Assembly: GCA_019916065.1 (NCBI GenBank)
Contig: CM034241.1
Location: forward strand, 6,177,920-6,241,919
Origin: Vitellaria paradoxa
Lineage: Eukaryota; Streptophyta; Magnoliopsida; Ericales; Sapotaceae
Direction: 5' to 3'
DNA length: 64,000 nucleotides
Positions within the stretch are counted from its first letter, which is position 1; each line of letters opens with the position of its first letter. Below are positions 35,905-46,111 of the stretch, piece after piece. The translations under genes and the position numbers were made by a program. The notes under the pieces were generated by a model. It did no database searches and was not told where the DNA came from. It saw nothing but the letters and a program-made list of their open reading frames with translations.

Positions 35905-37560
35905 ATGGAGAATCAAAATAATAAAAGAATTAATGTCATTGAAAACCAAATGAGAAAGATGATGGTGGTCATGCAGACTCTGGTGGCCCAAAATCTAGCA
36001 TTGCTTTAGCGGCTGAATGCTGTCTCTATTCACATTCCACCTCCCCTAGTGGATCCCTCTATTAATGGAGCACATAACGAGGGAATAGTTGAAGTGAACG
36101 GTAGAAGAAATGGAAATGGACGGGGGGCGAATGAAACAGGTGTCATGAGGGAGAATAAAACCTCGACCAGATGAATCCCGGAGGTGAAAAATGACAGTTG
36201 GAGCTGATGGTGGAGTTGGCAGTCATCTTGAGGCATCACGTATGGAGGCGGCGAGCATGAGAGACATTGGTGTCCATCTGTGGGAAGAACCAACGAGGGC
36301 CATGCAAGCTTAGCTTCATGGTGTCCTTGCAGCTGTCAAAGGCCCAAATGCAATAGAAAAGGCAGATGTTGATGGAGATTCCCCTTTTTCTCATGCGGTA
36401 ATTGCTTGTCCTCTAAAGATGTACAAAACTTTGATCTGTATGCACGTTTATCCCGACGAGATCATTTGCTGGGTATTCCCGGCAACGCTTAGGGGCCCGA
36501 CTCGATTATGGTTCATTAAGATCAAATCGGGCACCATTATCAACTTCTCACAGCTTGGCAAACTATTTATTGGCCATTTTATTGGAGAAAAAAAGCAGAG
36601 AAGGCAGACCACCTACCTCTTAACAATCAAGCAGGGTAAGCATGAGCCCCTCAAAGATTATGTTGGGAAGTTCAACAAGAAAATCTAGGAGGTGGATGAA
36701 GCAGACGACAAGGTGGTTATTACGGCCTTTATGAGTGGGTTAAGAACGCCCAAATTTATGGCTGACTGAATGGTTCGAGCTTAAAAACATATCAATGTGG
36801 AGGATGGTTTGAGGGCAAAATGAGAAAGCGATGGAGCAGGAGGCTCCAAAACAAATAAAAAGTGGCCAAGTGATTCCAGAAATGCTCGGGATTCTCAGAA
36901 TTCCAAGAATCGGAGGTTCGATGACAGGTTTGATCGAGGCACACGGCAATACAGTGACCTTGATTGTAACTTTACTCCTTTCAACACTAGATTGGAGAAT
37001 TTTTTTTTTTTTATAAACTTCAGAATGATTCAGCTTTAAAGTAGCCTGAGAAGTTGAGAACACCAGCTAATAAACGATCTCGACTAAAGTATTGTAGATT
37101 TCATAGGGATCATGGGCATGACACAATTGTATCGATCTGAAGAGACAGGTCAAGGAATTGATTAGGCATGGGCTAGTCGATAGTTTTGTGGTTGGTCGAG
37201 ACAACAATAGAAGGGTCGAGCGGAGAAGTCCCGAGCAAAGAAACCCTAGAAGAAGACGAAGTCCTGAACGAAGGAATCCCGACCGAGTAAGATAGAATAA
37301 CTAGCCGATCGGAGAAATAATAGTTATGTCTGGTGGATTTGTAGCTGAAGGAGAATCCTCTAGTGCAAGAAGAAAGTATACTTGGGAAGTCAGCAAAGTA
37401 GGGAAGTGTTGATAGCCGACTAACCGATCAAGAAAGCTTAAGCTGAGTACCATTCAATCATTTTCACTAAAGAAGAAGCCGAAGAAATATGTTAACCACA
37501 TGATGACCCCCTAGTTATTTCGTCAATAATTGCCAATTTCAAGACTTGGAGAATTTTAAT
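35905..37560 (+). pseudogene. Tat/Gypsy gag remnant
   Basis: Starts at ATG 35905 (MENQNNKRINVIENQMRKMM) and passes through several stops. The conserved gag core is clear at 36460-36760: FPATLRGPTRLWF, then FSQLGKLFIGHFIG, TTYLLTIKQGKHEPLKDYV and EVDEADDKVVITAFMSGLR. Family role: capsid protein of the virus-like particle. Downstream, a basic stretch around 37190-37290 (repeated SRE/RRP words) marks the nucleocapsid end. Not functional. Confidence 0.8.
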
Positions 37561-40500
37561 GGATAGTGGCAGTTCGATGGTACATCTTGTACTAGGGGGT
37601 ATTCCAAAAAAATGAAGATTGGAAAGGAGAAGTTATAACAAATGTCATCCCTTTGAGGGACTGTGAAGGACCTACCTGTGAGGGACTCTGCCTGCGGGAG
37701 AGTGAAGCGGGAGGTGAAACAGAGAAGTAATGCCTCCCATCCCACATCGCCTGGGTCGTGGAAGGAAGTGGCATATATGTAATATTCGATATCAATATAG
37801 AACAACGCGTTTTAAAGCCGTGAGGGCACTGGATTCAGTGGGAACTCCAGGATTAAGCATGTTCCAGTGGGAGCAGTACTAGGATGGGTGATCTCCTGGG
37901 AAGAAGCTTACTAAGCCCAAAGCGGACAATATTGTACTATATGGATGCGGGTCGTTACAATCCCCCTTTGTGGCCTTCACTAAACATCGAGTAACTCCAC
38001 TTGGATCCATTGTTTTACCGGTGACCCTTAGGGAAGAACCACACCAAGCCACAAAGATGATAAACTTTATGGTGGTCGATTGCCTATCGGCATACAATGT
38101 TATATTGGAAGGGCTGCCCTTAATCACTTTAAAACGATCACATCCACAAACTATCTCTGGGTCAAGTTTCCAACCGGGAATGGTGTGGGATGTGCCAAGA
38201 GCATCCAAAAAACTACTTGAGAATGTTACATGTCCTCCCTCAAACAAGACTCGAGCAGGAAGACAATAGTTGTAGACAGCTTAGAAGTTAGGGATGATGA
38301 AGAGCTAAGGAAAGGTGAACTGATGGACAAATTGGAAGATATCATGATCAGCTATCCTGAGCAGAACAGATCGGTCAAAATTGGCTTGGAAACTCCTAAG
38401 AAATTGAAGAATGAGCTGAGAAGTTTTCTGGTGAATAATGCAGATGTTTTCGCCTAGTCCCACGGAAACATATTGGGTGTAGATTCTAAGGTGATGACCC
38501 ATCAATTTAACATCTTCCCAGGGGCCAGACTGGTCAAGTAAAAAAGAAAAATCCCCTACCCTGAGCACAACGAGATGATCGAGTAGGAAGTTAACAAGTT
38601 ATTGAAAGCTAAATTTATCTGGCAAGTCCACTACCCCACTTGCCTATCAAACGTGGTAATGGTAAAGAAGTCTAATAGCAAGTAGAGGATGTGTGTGGAT
38701 TTTACCAACCTCAATAAGCCATACCCAAAGGGCAGTTTTCCACTATTGGTCATCAAGTTGTTAGTTGTCTCCGCAGTAGAGCACGAGTTATTGTCTTTTA
38801 TAGATGCTTTCTCGGGATGCAATCAAATAAAGATGGTCGAGCATGATCAGGAGCATACAGCGCTTATCACCGAACGAGGATTGTATTACTGTAGTGTCAT
38901 ACCCTTCAGTTTGAAGAATGCAGGGACGACATATTAGTGATTGATAAATAAGATGTTTAAAGCTCAAATTGGGAGGAATACAGAGGTATATGTGGACAAT
39001 ATACTTGTTAAGAGTAAGAAAGCTAATTCTCACTTTGCTAGGTTACAAGAAACCTTTGACACTTTGAGAAGGTATGGAATAAAATTAAACTTAGCCAAAT
39101 GTGCATTTAGGGTTACGTTTGGTAAGTTCCTTAGCTTTATGGTGTCCAAACGGAGAATCGAGGCCAATTTAGAGAAAGATAAGACGATCATGGAAAGTGG
39201 TGCAAAAATTAGCTGGGCGGGTGACAGTTTTGAATATGTTCATCTCTCGGTCTACGGACAAATGTCATTCATTCTTCAAAGTGCTTAGGAAGACTTTTGA
39301 ATAGACAGTAGAGTGTGACGACGCTTTTCGGCAATTGAAGCAATACCTAGGGTCAATTCCGTTGCTCAATTGGACTAGCTTAGGGGAAAATTTGTACTTA
39401 TACCTCTCTGTTTTAGCCATGGTTGTGGGCTTCATGCTCGTGCAAAAGGAAGATGAGTTGCAGAAACCTGTCTATTATACTAGTAAGGCCCTTGAGGGGT
39501 AGAAGAACGTTATCTGAGTATAGAGTTAATGGCCCTTGCTCTTGTAACAGCAGCTTAGTGACTCAGAGTCTATTTTCAAGCCCACACGATTATGGTTCTC
39601 ACTAACCAGCTCTGGAAGAATGTCCTACACAAGCCAAAAACCTCGAGCAGATTGGTGTAATGGTCGATCGAGCTTAGCCAATTTGATATTCAATTTCAAC
39701 TATGATTGGTGATCAAAAGGCAAGTTATGGTAGATTTATAGCTGAATTTACAACCCACCCAGCTAAACCACCCGAAGATGAAGATGTAGAACAAACTTGG
39801 ATACTAAATGTTAGCTAATCGTCTACATAAAACTCTGGTGGTGCAGGTATAATCCTTGTTTCCCCTGATGGCTATAAGTTAGAATATGCTTTGCATTTTA
39901 GGTTCCTAGCCTCCAACAACGAAATCAAATACGATGCCTTAATTGCTGGTCTTCAGATGGCTTAGCGAATGGGGGCGGAGTAAATAACGGTTCAGAGTGA
40001 CTCACATTTGGTCGTGGAGCGAGTGCAGGGAGATTATGAAGTCAGTGGAGAGAACATAGCTGAATACTATCAGATGGCAAAGAGTTTGTCCAAAAAGTTT
40101 TCAAAGTTTCAGCTACAACAGGTTTCAATGTTGTAGAATGAGGAGACAGATCGGCTAAATAGAATTGCATCCTCGGGGTAGGTAAGCTCGGATGTTCCGA
40201 TTGAAATACTAGATTTCCCAAGCATCTGGACCCCAGAGGTTAACCAAGCTGAAGAAGATACTGAATCGGCAAGATCGATCAGAGAATACTTGGAAAATGG
40301 AGCTTTGCTGAGTGATAGAAATAAAGCAAGAAGGGTCCAATACTGATCAAGTAGATATCTTTTAATGGATGGGATCCTTCATGAAAAAGGGTAAAGCACT
40401 CCCTTGCTAAGGTGTGTAAACGACCAGGAGGCTTGTTATGTCACGAGATAAGTTTATGAAGGTGTTTGTGAAAATCATTCGGGGCGCAGGGCTCTAGCTA

Positions 40501-41210
40501 GGAAGATTCTGAGGGTTGGCTACTATTGGCCAACCATTGAGAAGGACGTTCAGGATTTCGTTAAGAGATGTAATAAATGCTAAAGATTCTCTAACATTCC
40601 GAGGTAACTTGCTCAATAGTTGATACTGATCCAAAGTCCTTAGTCATTCACTTAGTAAGGAATAGATATTATTGGACCATTTCCATTGGGAAAGGGACAG
40701 AGTAAATTTGCTGTGGCTACAATTGATTATGTTACTAATCAGGCAGAAGCAGAAACCTTGCCAACCATTACTGAGCAAAACATGAGAAAGCCTTGTGGCA
40801 AAACATAGGTTGCTAGTTTGGTATCCCCAAGGTGGTGATCATAGATAATGGAAAATAGTTTGAAGGAAAGCAGTTCAATGGGTTGTGTGAATACTTGAGC
40901 ATCAGCCATTATTATTCATCACCTGAGGACCTTCAAGCTAATAGTTAGGTCTCTCCTCAAGATCATCAAGACGAAGTTGGATAAGGCAAAAGGCCTTTAG
41001 GCAGATGAACTCCCAAATATTTTATGGGCTTATTAAACTACTGAGAGGGTGGCAACTGATCAAATCCCCATTTTCTCTCACATACGGAGCTGAAATTGTG
41101 ATCCCGATTGAGATTAGACTTCTCAACCCCAGAATGTAAAATTTTAACCCAGAGGAGAATCAGAAACTAATGAATGAAGAGATTAATCTACTTGAAGGAA
41201 GAAGATTACA
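37540..41210 (+). pseudogene. Tat/Gypsy pol remnant (PR-RT-RH-aRH-INT)
   Basis: Protease: ILMDSGSSM at 37556, continued after the nested LTR by VVDCLSAYNVILEG near 38075. Reverse transcriptase (about 38470-39190): RMCVDFTNLNKPYPKGSFPL, then VYVDNILVKSKKANSHFARL, where the family has YVDD, so one catalytic Asp is changed to Asn. Classical RNase H (39310-39500): KPVYYTSKALEG. Archaeal-type RNase H (about 39830-40130): GGAGIILVSPDGYKLEYALH, then ASNNEIKYDALIAGLQMA. Integrase (about 40440-41050): ILRVGYYWPTIEKDV, then CNKC and GIDIIGPFPLGKGQSKFAVA. At least ten stops plus shifts show it is dead. Confidence 0.87.
37652..37959 (+). mobile_element. solo LTR with 5S rRNA-like sequence (Cassandra-type TRIM)
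   Basis: About 308 bp interrupt the Gypsy protease region. ATCCC flanks both sides (37647-37651 and 37960-37964); removing the insert and one ATCCC restores the frame MSSPFVAFTKHRVTPLGSI. The insert ends GTTACA, as Cassandra LTRs do. Its core (about 37829-37904) aligns with plant 5S rRNA: ACTGGATTC, GGGAACTCCAGGATTAAGCA, then AGTACTAGGATGGGTGATCT and CCTGGGAAG, the region of the internal RNA polymerase III promoter. A TCCCACATCGCCTGGGT tract precedes it. There is one LTR only and no internal domain, so it is a solo LTR. It is not a functional 5S gene. Confidence 0.83.
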
Positions 41211-41576
41211 GACTGTAATCAGAATGGCATCTCAGTAGTAGATGATGCGACATTACCACAACTCTAAGGCTTGGCCAAGGGAATTTGGGTGTAGAGAATT
41301 ACTGCTAAAAATGGTGAATCAGTCCACGAGAAACCCATAAGAAGGAAAGCTTGAACCAAACTAGGAAGGACCATACGAAGTACTAGGTTCTTCTTGAAAG
41401 GAGACTTATAGACTCAAGACGCTCCGGGGCAAGAAATTACCTTACCCATGGCATGTAGAGCATCTATGAAAATACTATGTATGAAAAAAAGTTACAACTA
41501 TAGTTTCATTTAGTTATCAATAAAATGCTACATTTTGGCAGGCTTCTATGGTAAATAATTCTACTATGCAAAGACG

Positions 41577-42285
41577 TCCTGCTCAGTTCACATGACCAAG
41601 CAGAGCGAAAATCCTGCTCGGCTCATATGGCCGAGCAAAGCAAAGATGGTTCACGAGGCCAATGCAAAAAAATAGCAAAGATTTCTGCTCGGTTAACGTG
41701 ACCAAGTAGAGCGAAAATCTTGCTCAGTTCAGGAAATCGAGCAGCACGACGATCACTCACGAGACCAATACCAAAAAATGATAAGAGTTCTTGCTCTGCT
41801 CACCTAATCGAGCAAAGTAAAGATCCTGGTCAGCTCAAGTGGTTAAGCAACGCAAAGCAAAGATGGCTCACAAGGTTAATGTTAAAAAATAGCAAGAATC
41901 CATACTCAGTTCATGTGACCAAGTAAAGTAAATATCCTGCTCGGCTCATGTGACCAAGCAAAGTAGAGATGGCTCACAAGGTCAATGCCAAAAAAGGCAA
42001 GAATCCTTAATCAGTTCATGTGATCGAGTAGAGCAAAAATCCTACTCAGTTTATTGGCCAAGCGGTGTGAATATGGACATATATAGTAAAAAATAACTAC
42101 GAATTTCTACTCGGTTCACGTGCCCGAGTAAGATCTTCAACCAAGTAGAGTAAAGATCTTTCTCAACTCACGTGGCTGAGCAGAGTAGAGATAGCTCACG
42201 AGGCCAATGCCAAAAATGATAAGAATTCTTACTCGATTCACGTGATCGAGCAAAGCAAAAATTCTGCTTGGCTCATGTGGCCGAG
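41577..42285 (+). repeat. minisatellite in the Gypsy 3' region (~7 units of 95-125 bp)
   Basis: Each unit has the same order: CTGCTCGGTTCACGTGACC-like, GAGCAAAGCAAAGAT-like, GCTCGGCTCATGTGGCCGAG-like, then GATGGCTCACGAGGCCAATG-like, and ends AAAAATAGCAAGAAT-like. Unit starts are near 41577, 41682, 41789, 41900, 42006, 42105 and 42226. Units are diverged from each other by point changes and small indels. Tandem repeats in the 3' untranslated region are known for Tat/Ogre elements and can seed satellites. Confidence 0.85.
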
Positions 42286-42463
42286 AATTACGAAAATAAA
42301 CACACACAGTAAAAAAAATGAATAAAAGTAAACATTAACATAAGGCAAAAATGAACATAAAAACTTGAATTCATTCTAAAGTATAAGTTCGGTTCACACA
42401 AGATTCAAATACTACATAATGAGTGTTGATAGTGAAAGTTAAAGAGGAGCAAAAAAATGAAAT

Positions 42464-45095
42464 TTAAGTGGCAAGATCAGCAATGTTCTGAACTGTGCCA
42501 ACGACTGTTTCTATGTTGATGTCCATTGGAGTGCCACCAGTGCCTTCAACTTGAACATTAGATTCTGTGATCTCCATAACTTGCTTATTGTCTTTGGCAC
42601 ATTATTTAACCTTAACTTCACCGTTAGCATCATTGTGCCCTTGGCCTTCTTACTCCTCGTTAGCAACGGCACGACTAGACTTGATTCTAGACAAGTCTAC
42701 ATCAAGAAAAGAGGTCGTGAGCTTCTCCTTGGCATGCTTAAAACCTTGCAAGAACACAAGCATAATCAGATTTTGGAAGTCGTCAAGTGTCCTTGAAGTT
42801 GGCAATGGCTGAGCTCTCTGTATTGCAGAGCTCTTCAGTAAGCTCCATCTTTTGCTCGGCAGCCTTCCTTGATACTTTTTCAACCGAAAGCTCTTTCCCA
42901 AAGGAAGCTTGTTCAGTCCTTAAGGATTTATTTTCCTTAATGGTCTTTCGCTCGTGTCGAATGGCCTCTTCTTTCTCCACCTAAGCGATGACCGTGACAT
43001 CTTTCGCAGCTTCAAGGTCAATGGGAACCTCTTCTCTCATTTTTCTCTCAGTAGCCAAAGCCTTCTTAGTGTTGGCCAGCCGAGTATATATGGCATAGGA
43101 CCTGATCATGGTTTGAACAGTATAGTAATTAAGATCAGATTCAACACTAAATAACAACAACAACAACAACAACAACAACATCAACAACGATAATAATAAT
43201 AATAATATAAATGACTAAACAGAATGAGAGTGGAAGGCATACCCTGAAGAGATCGTGGTTTATGTCATACACTATCTCAGTGCTCACACAACCTCTTAAT
43301 GGGGTTAAATTGACATCTGAGATTGTTGAGAGTAATTTTTGCCACGCTGCCTCACTACTAGAGAAGAAGGACTAGCAGGAAGATGCCTTAACCTGAGAAT
43401 CGAACCCAGATGCCATTCTCCTTGGTGGGAAAAAGATATATGAAAAACTTTCCTTTGACGTGGAGAGTTGGGACTATCCTTCTATTGGATGGTAGCTGGA
43501 GTAGAGGACTTTGCAGTCCTCACTTTTTTGAGAATAGGGTCCCCCAAGGTCCTCTGGGGGGGCTAGACTTATTTTTTGTTTGCCCTATCCAAGTAAGTGA
43601 TGTCAAAAATTTCTGCTTTGCCTTGCTCGGTCTATTCTCGAGATCCTTCGGTCTAACTTCTCTTTGCTCGGTCTCGTCGTGGACTGTGTTATCTATTAAA
43701 GGAAAGAAGAAAGAGTGAGAAAAACTAAATTATACGAAAGTATAAAATATAACATATGAACTCGCTTTGCTCACGTTCAGCTGCCAAGGCTTTTGTTGTT
43801 AGCTGGGGACCGAGTAGGTAGAGGGTCAGGTTATTTACCATTATCAAATATTTTGCTTCCCAAACTTTGTGTTTCTTTGCCTTGCGAAGAAGACTCTTTT
43901 GCTCGGAGGTTAGAGCAGGTGGCTTTCGAGCTAATAAAATTTAAAAGAGTGTTCTAAACCCTAAGACCTTAAGGAATTTGAGAAAGCTCAAATGAAAGAC
44001 CTAGAGGTACCCTTAATATCGGCTAACCTCAGACCCGAGGAACCTAGATCTTCTTTTCCTTGTTGTTTTCCTAGACTTAGAATCCTAAGTACTCCCGCGG
44101 GTGAAGAAATACTTTTCATTCTTTGTGAGAGGCAGGCATTTGGATGACGAAGTTGAACTTTAGCTTCCTCGTCGAGAAATACCATTACCCTAAGCCTTTC
44201 TCGGTGATCTTGTAGAAGTGCAAAATTTTGCTTGCCATTAAGTCAAGTCTAGTGGCAGTTGCCCAAAATACTACGCTCCCGATTAGGATCTGCCAGCTAT
44301 TCGACACTAGTTGAGACAGTACTTCTCGAATGAACTTTAGGAGAGGAAACTGAAGACTACTGATCAGTGCAGTTTTGTACACCACAATTTTCCCTTCTCT
44401 TAGCCAGCAAGCAGAGTCATTGTTCCCAGAAACTCGGCAAGTGAGGTCTGACGGAAATTGGAAATCAAAAATTATCTCCAAAATCCTTATAACAGTGATG
44501 GTTGATCTGACGCACTCGGCCTCAAATATGACATCATCGTCACCAGTGGTAATACAGGAGTGTCTGGCTCCAACGTCGGGCTTGAAGGCGTCTACAATAC
44601 GCCCCATGTCCTCACTGGTCGCTCGAGGCTTACTGGTACTAAGGGCACTAGGATGTTTATGCCTAGGAAAGACATATCCATCGACATTAGACCCTTCACT
44701 ATCAGAATTGGTTCTCTTGTGATTACTTATTATAATGAAAGGAAATAATTGAGATAAACAGAAAATATATACTAAAAAGATTAAGACACCAAAAATAAAG
44801 TGGATGTATTTGGGGTTACCTATGATGGGATTGGGGGGTCTACCATTTTTGTTGTAAAAGAAAAATGCTGTGAATCAGCAGTCATAGCATAAAAAAAAAA
44901 AAGCAACGAATAATGAAAAATGAAGGCGAATCTTACCAATGTAAGAAGAAAGACAAATCTAGCAAGCAAGAACGATTTCAATAGCACTAGTAGCAAGAAA
45001 TTCGCGACAATAGAGTGACAGAAATCAGTTCGCGTAAAAGAGGCTGGGAGGGTTCCCCCAATATTTATATCAGAGTTTTCAAAATCGACGGCCAT
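42464..45095 (-). pseudogene. antisense ORF of the Tat element (gypsy-type transposon domain plus coiled coil)
   Basis: On the strand opposite to gag-pol, 44607-44185 encodes a 140-residue piece (MGRIVDAFKPDVGARHSCIT ... LQFPLLKFIREVLSQLVSNS, then WQILIGSVVFW and KILHFYK). This resembles the 'putative gypsy type transposon' domain (Transposase_28 family) found in antisense ORFs of Tat elements. Another frame continues it at 44185-43988. Farther down, 42980-42783 encodes a Glu/Lys-rich coiled coil (KENKSLRTEQASFGKELSVE). The likely C-terminus is MDINIETVVGTVQNIADLAT at 42525-42464. The pieces lie in different frames, consistent with introns, decay or both. An upstream frame at 45095-44820 might be a 5' exon. 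The function in the family is unknown. Confidence 0.6.
43146..43206 (+). repeat. AAC/AAT trinucleotide microsatellite
   Basis: About ten AAC triplets followed by AAT triplets, inside the Gypsy antisense ORF region. It creates a spurious Leu run on the minus strand. Confidence 0.9.
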
Positions 45096-45378
45096 GATTT
45101 AGGCGGGAAAAAATTGACCCTACAGCTTGAAAATGACGTGCTAACAGTTCTAACGTTATGGCCAATATACGCCCATTGCGTGGTAGGGTAATGGAGCGGT
45201 CACGTCTTTTCAACAGTCATACGTGTGCTCGCCACGTAAGTAAATACACGCACATTTCTAAGAAACAGCTAATCGTCAAATTCTCTTGGTCCTTTTTACC
45301 AAAAGAATCTGGAGCATCTGATATGGTGGCTTCTAAATGAGGCAGTTATTAGATTCTTCTCAACCCACTTCAATGACC

Positions 45379-45396
45379 AAGGGAATCGGGGGCACT
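45379..45396 (+). other. polypurine tract of the Tat/Gypsy element
   Basis: AAGGGAATCGGGGGCACT lies directly before the 3' LTR start at 45397. This is the expected place and composition for the plus-strand primer. Confidence 0.75.
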
Positions 45397-45725
45397 TGAT
45401 AGGGTGCACCCGGCCGAGCAAGTTCGCCCAAAATGACCATCATGACCTAAGCCCACCAAGTGGTATGGATTTTGATCAGCCCAGACGATTGTTACATTAA
45501 AGACAAGATTGATCACGTCACAATCACGTGTATATTTATTTTTTGGCCATATTTCATGATTGGCGCCTGAGAAAGTGTTGCATGTTCCATAATAGTTTTG
45601 ATAATTAATTAAGGAAATCAATCTTGAGATTTACCATACAGTAGTATAATCTGATTAGGTCGAAACATGATTGTGCAAGGCTCATATGCATCTTGCCTAC
45701 ACAGGTCCTGCACCCATGTATACAC
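45397..45725 (+). repeat. 3' LTR of the Tat/Gypsy element, first part
   Basis: Matches the 5' LTR from its start (TGATAGGGTGCACCCGGCC) to CACCCATGTATACAC, where the Copia element is inserted. The last five bases, TACAC (45721-45725), are one copy of the Copia target duplication. Confidence 0.88.
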
Positions 45726-46027
45726 TGTTGTGAATTAGTCCTTCCTAACCAGGATTGATAAAAAACGAAAATAACAAAACGAAGAATATTGAATCAAAAT
45801 AATAGGCACACAGAGAAACACAAGGATTTACGTGGTTCACCTAAGAATAGGTTTACGTCTACGGCTGCTAAAGTCTTTCACTATGATTTGAAAAATTACA
45901 ATTCTCTTTCTCTCTTCTATATCTCGGATAGGTGCCCCCTCATCTATTTATAAGTATAGAATTAGGGTTACACGAAAACACAAGAAAATTACGAAAGTAT
46001 CCCCAATCAGGGTCCACTGACCCAACA
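45726..46027 (-). repeat. 3' LTR of the Copia element
   Basis: 302 bp, TGTTG...CAACA ends. In the element's own (minus) orientation it follows a purine-rich CCAAGTGGAAGAT tract at 46028-46040, the usual Copia polypurine primer site. Confidence 0.92.
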
Positions 46028-46111
46028 ATCTTCCACTTGGAACTGATAACACAAGCTCTCCATCAGCTTCATTACATATAGAAAAAACCGCAACAGCTTG
46101 ATCTTCCTTTA

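Noticed and set aside
37829..37904. 5S rRNA gene
   Set aside because: Only part of 5S is present, diverged, with LTR-like ends and a 5-bp target duplication. It is a Cassandra-type LTR.
41577..42285. CRISPR-like spaced repeats
   Set aside because: Units are tandem and diverged with no unique spacers of constant length, and the host is a plant. It is a minisatellite in a retroelement.
44375..44722. 115-codon plus-strand frame
   Set aside because: Antisense to the better-supported Tat antisense ORF domain and without recognisable content.
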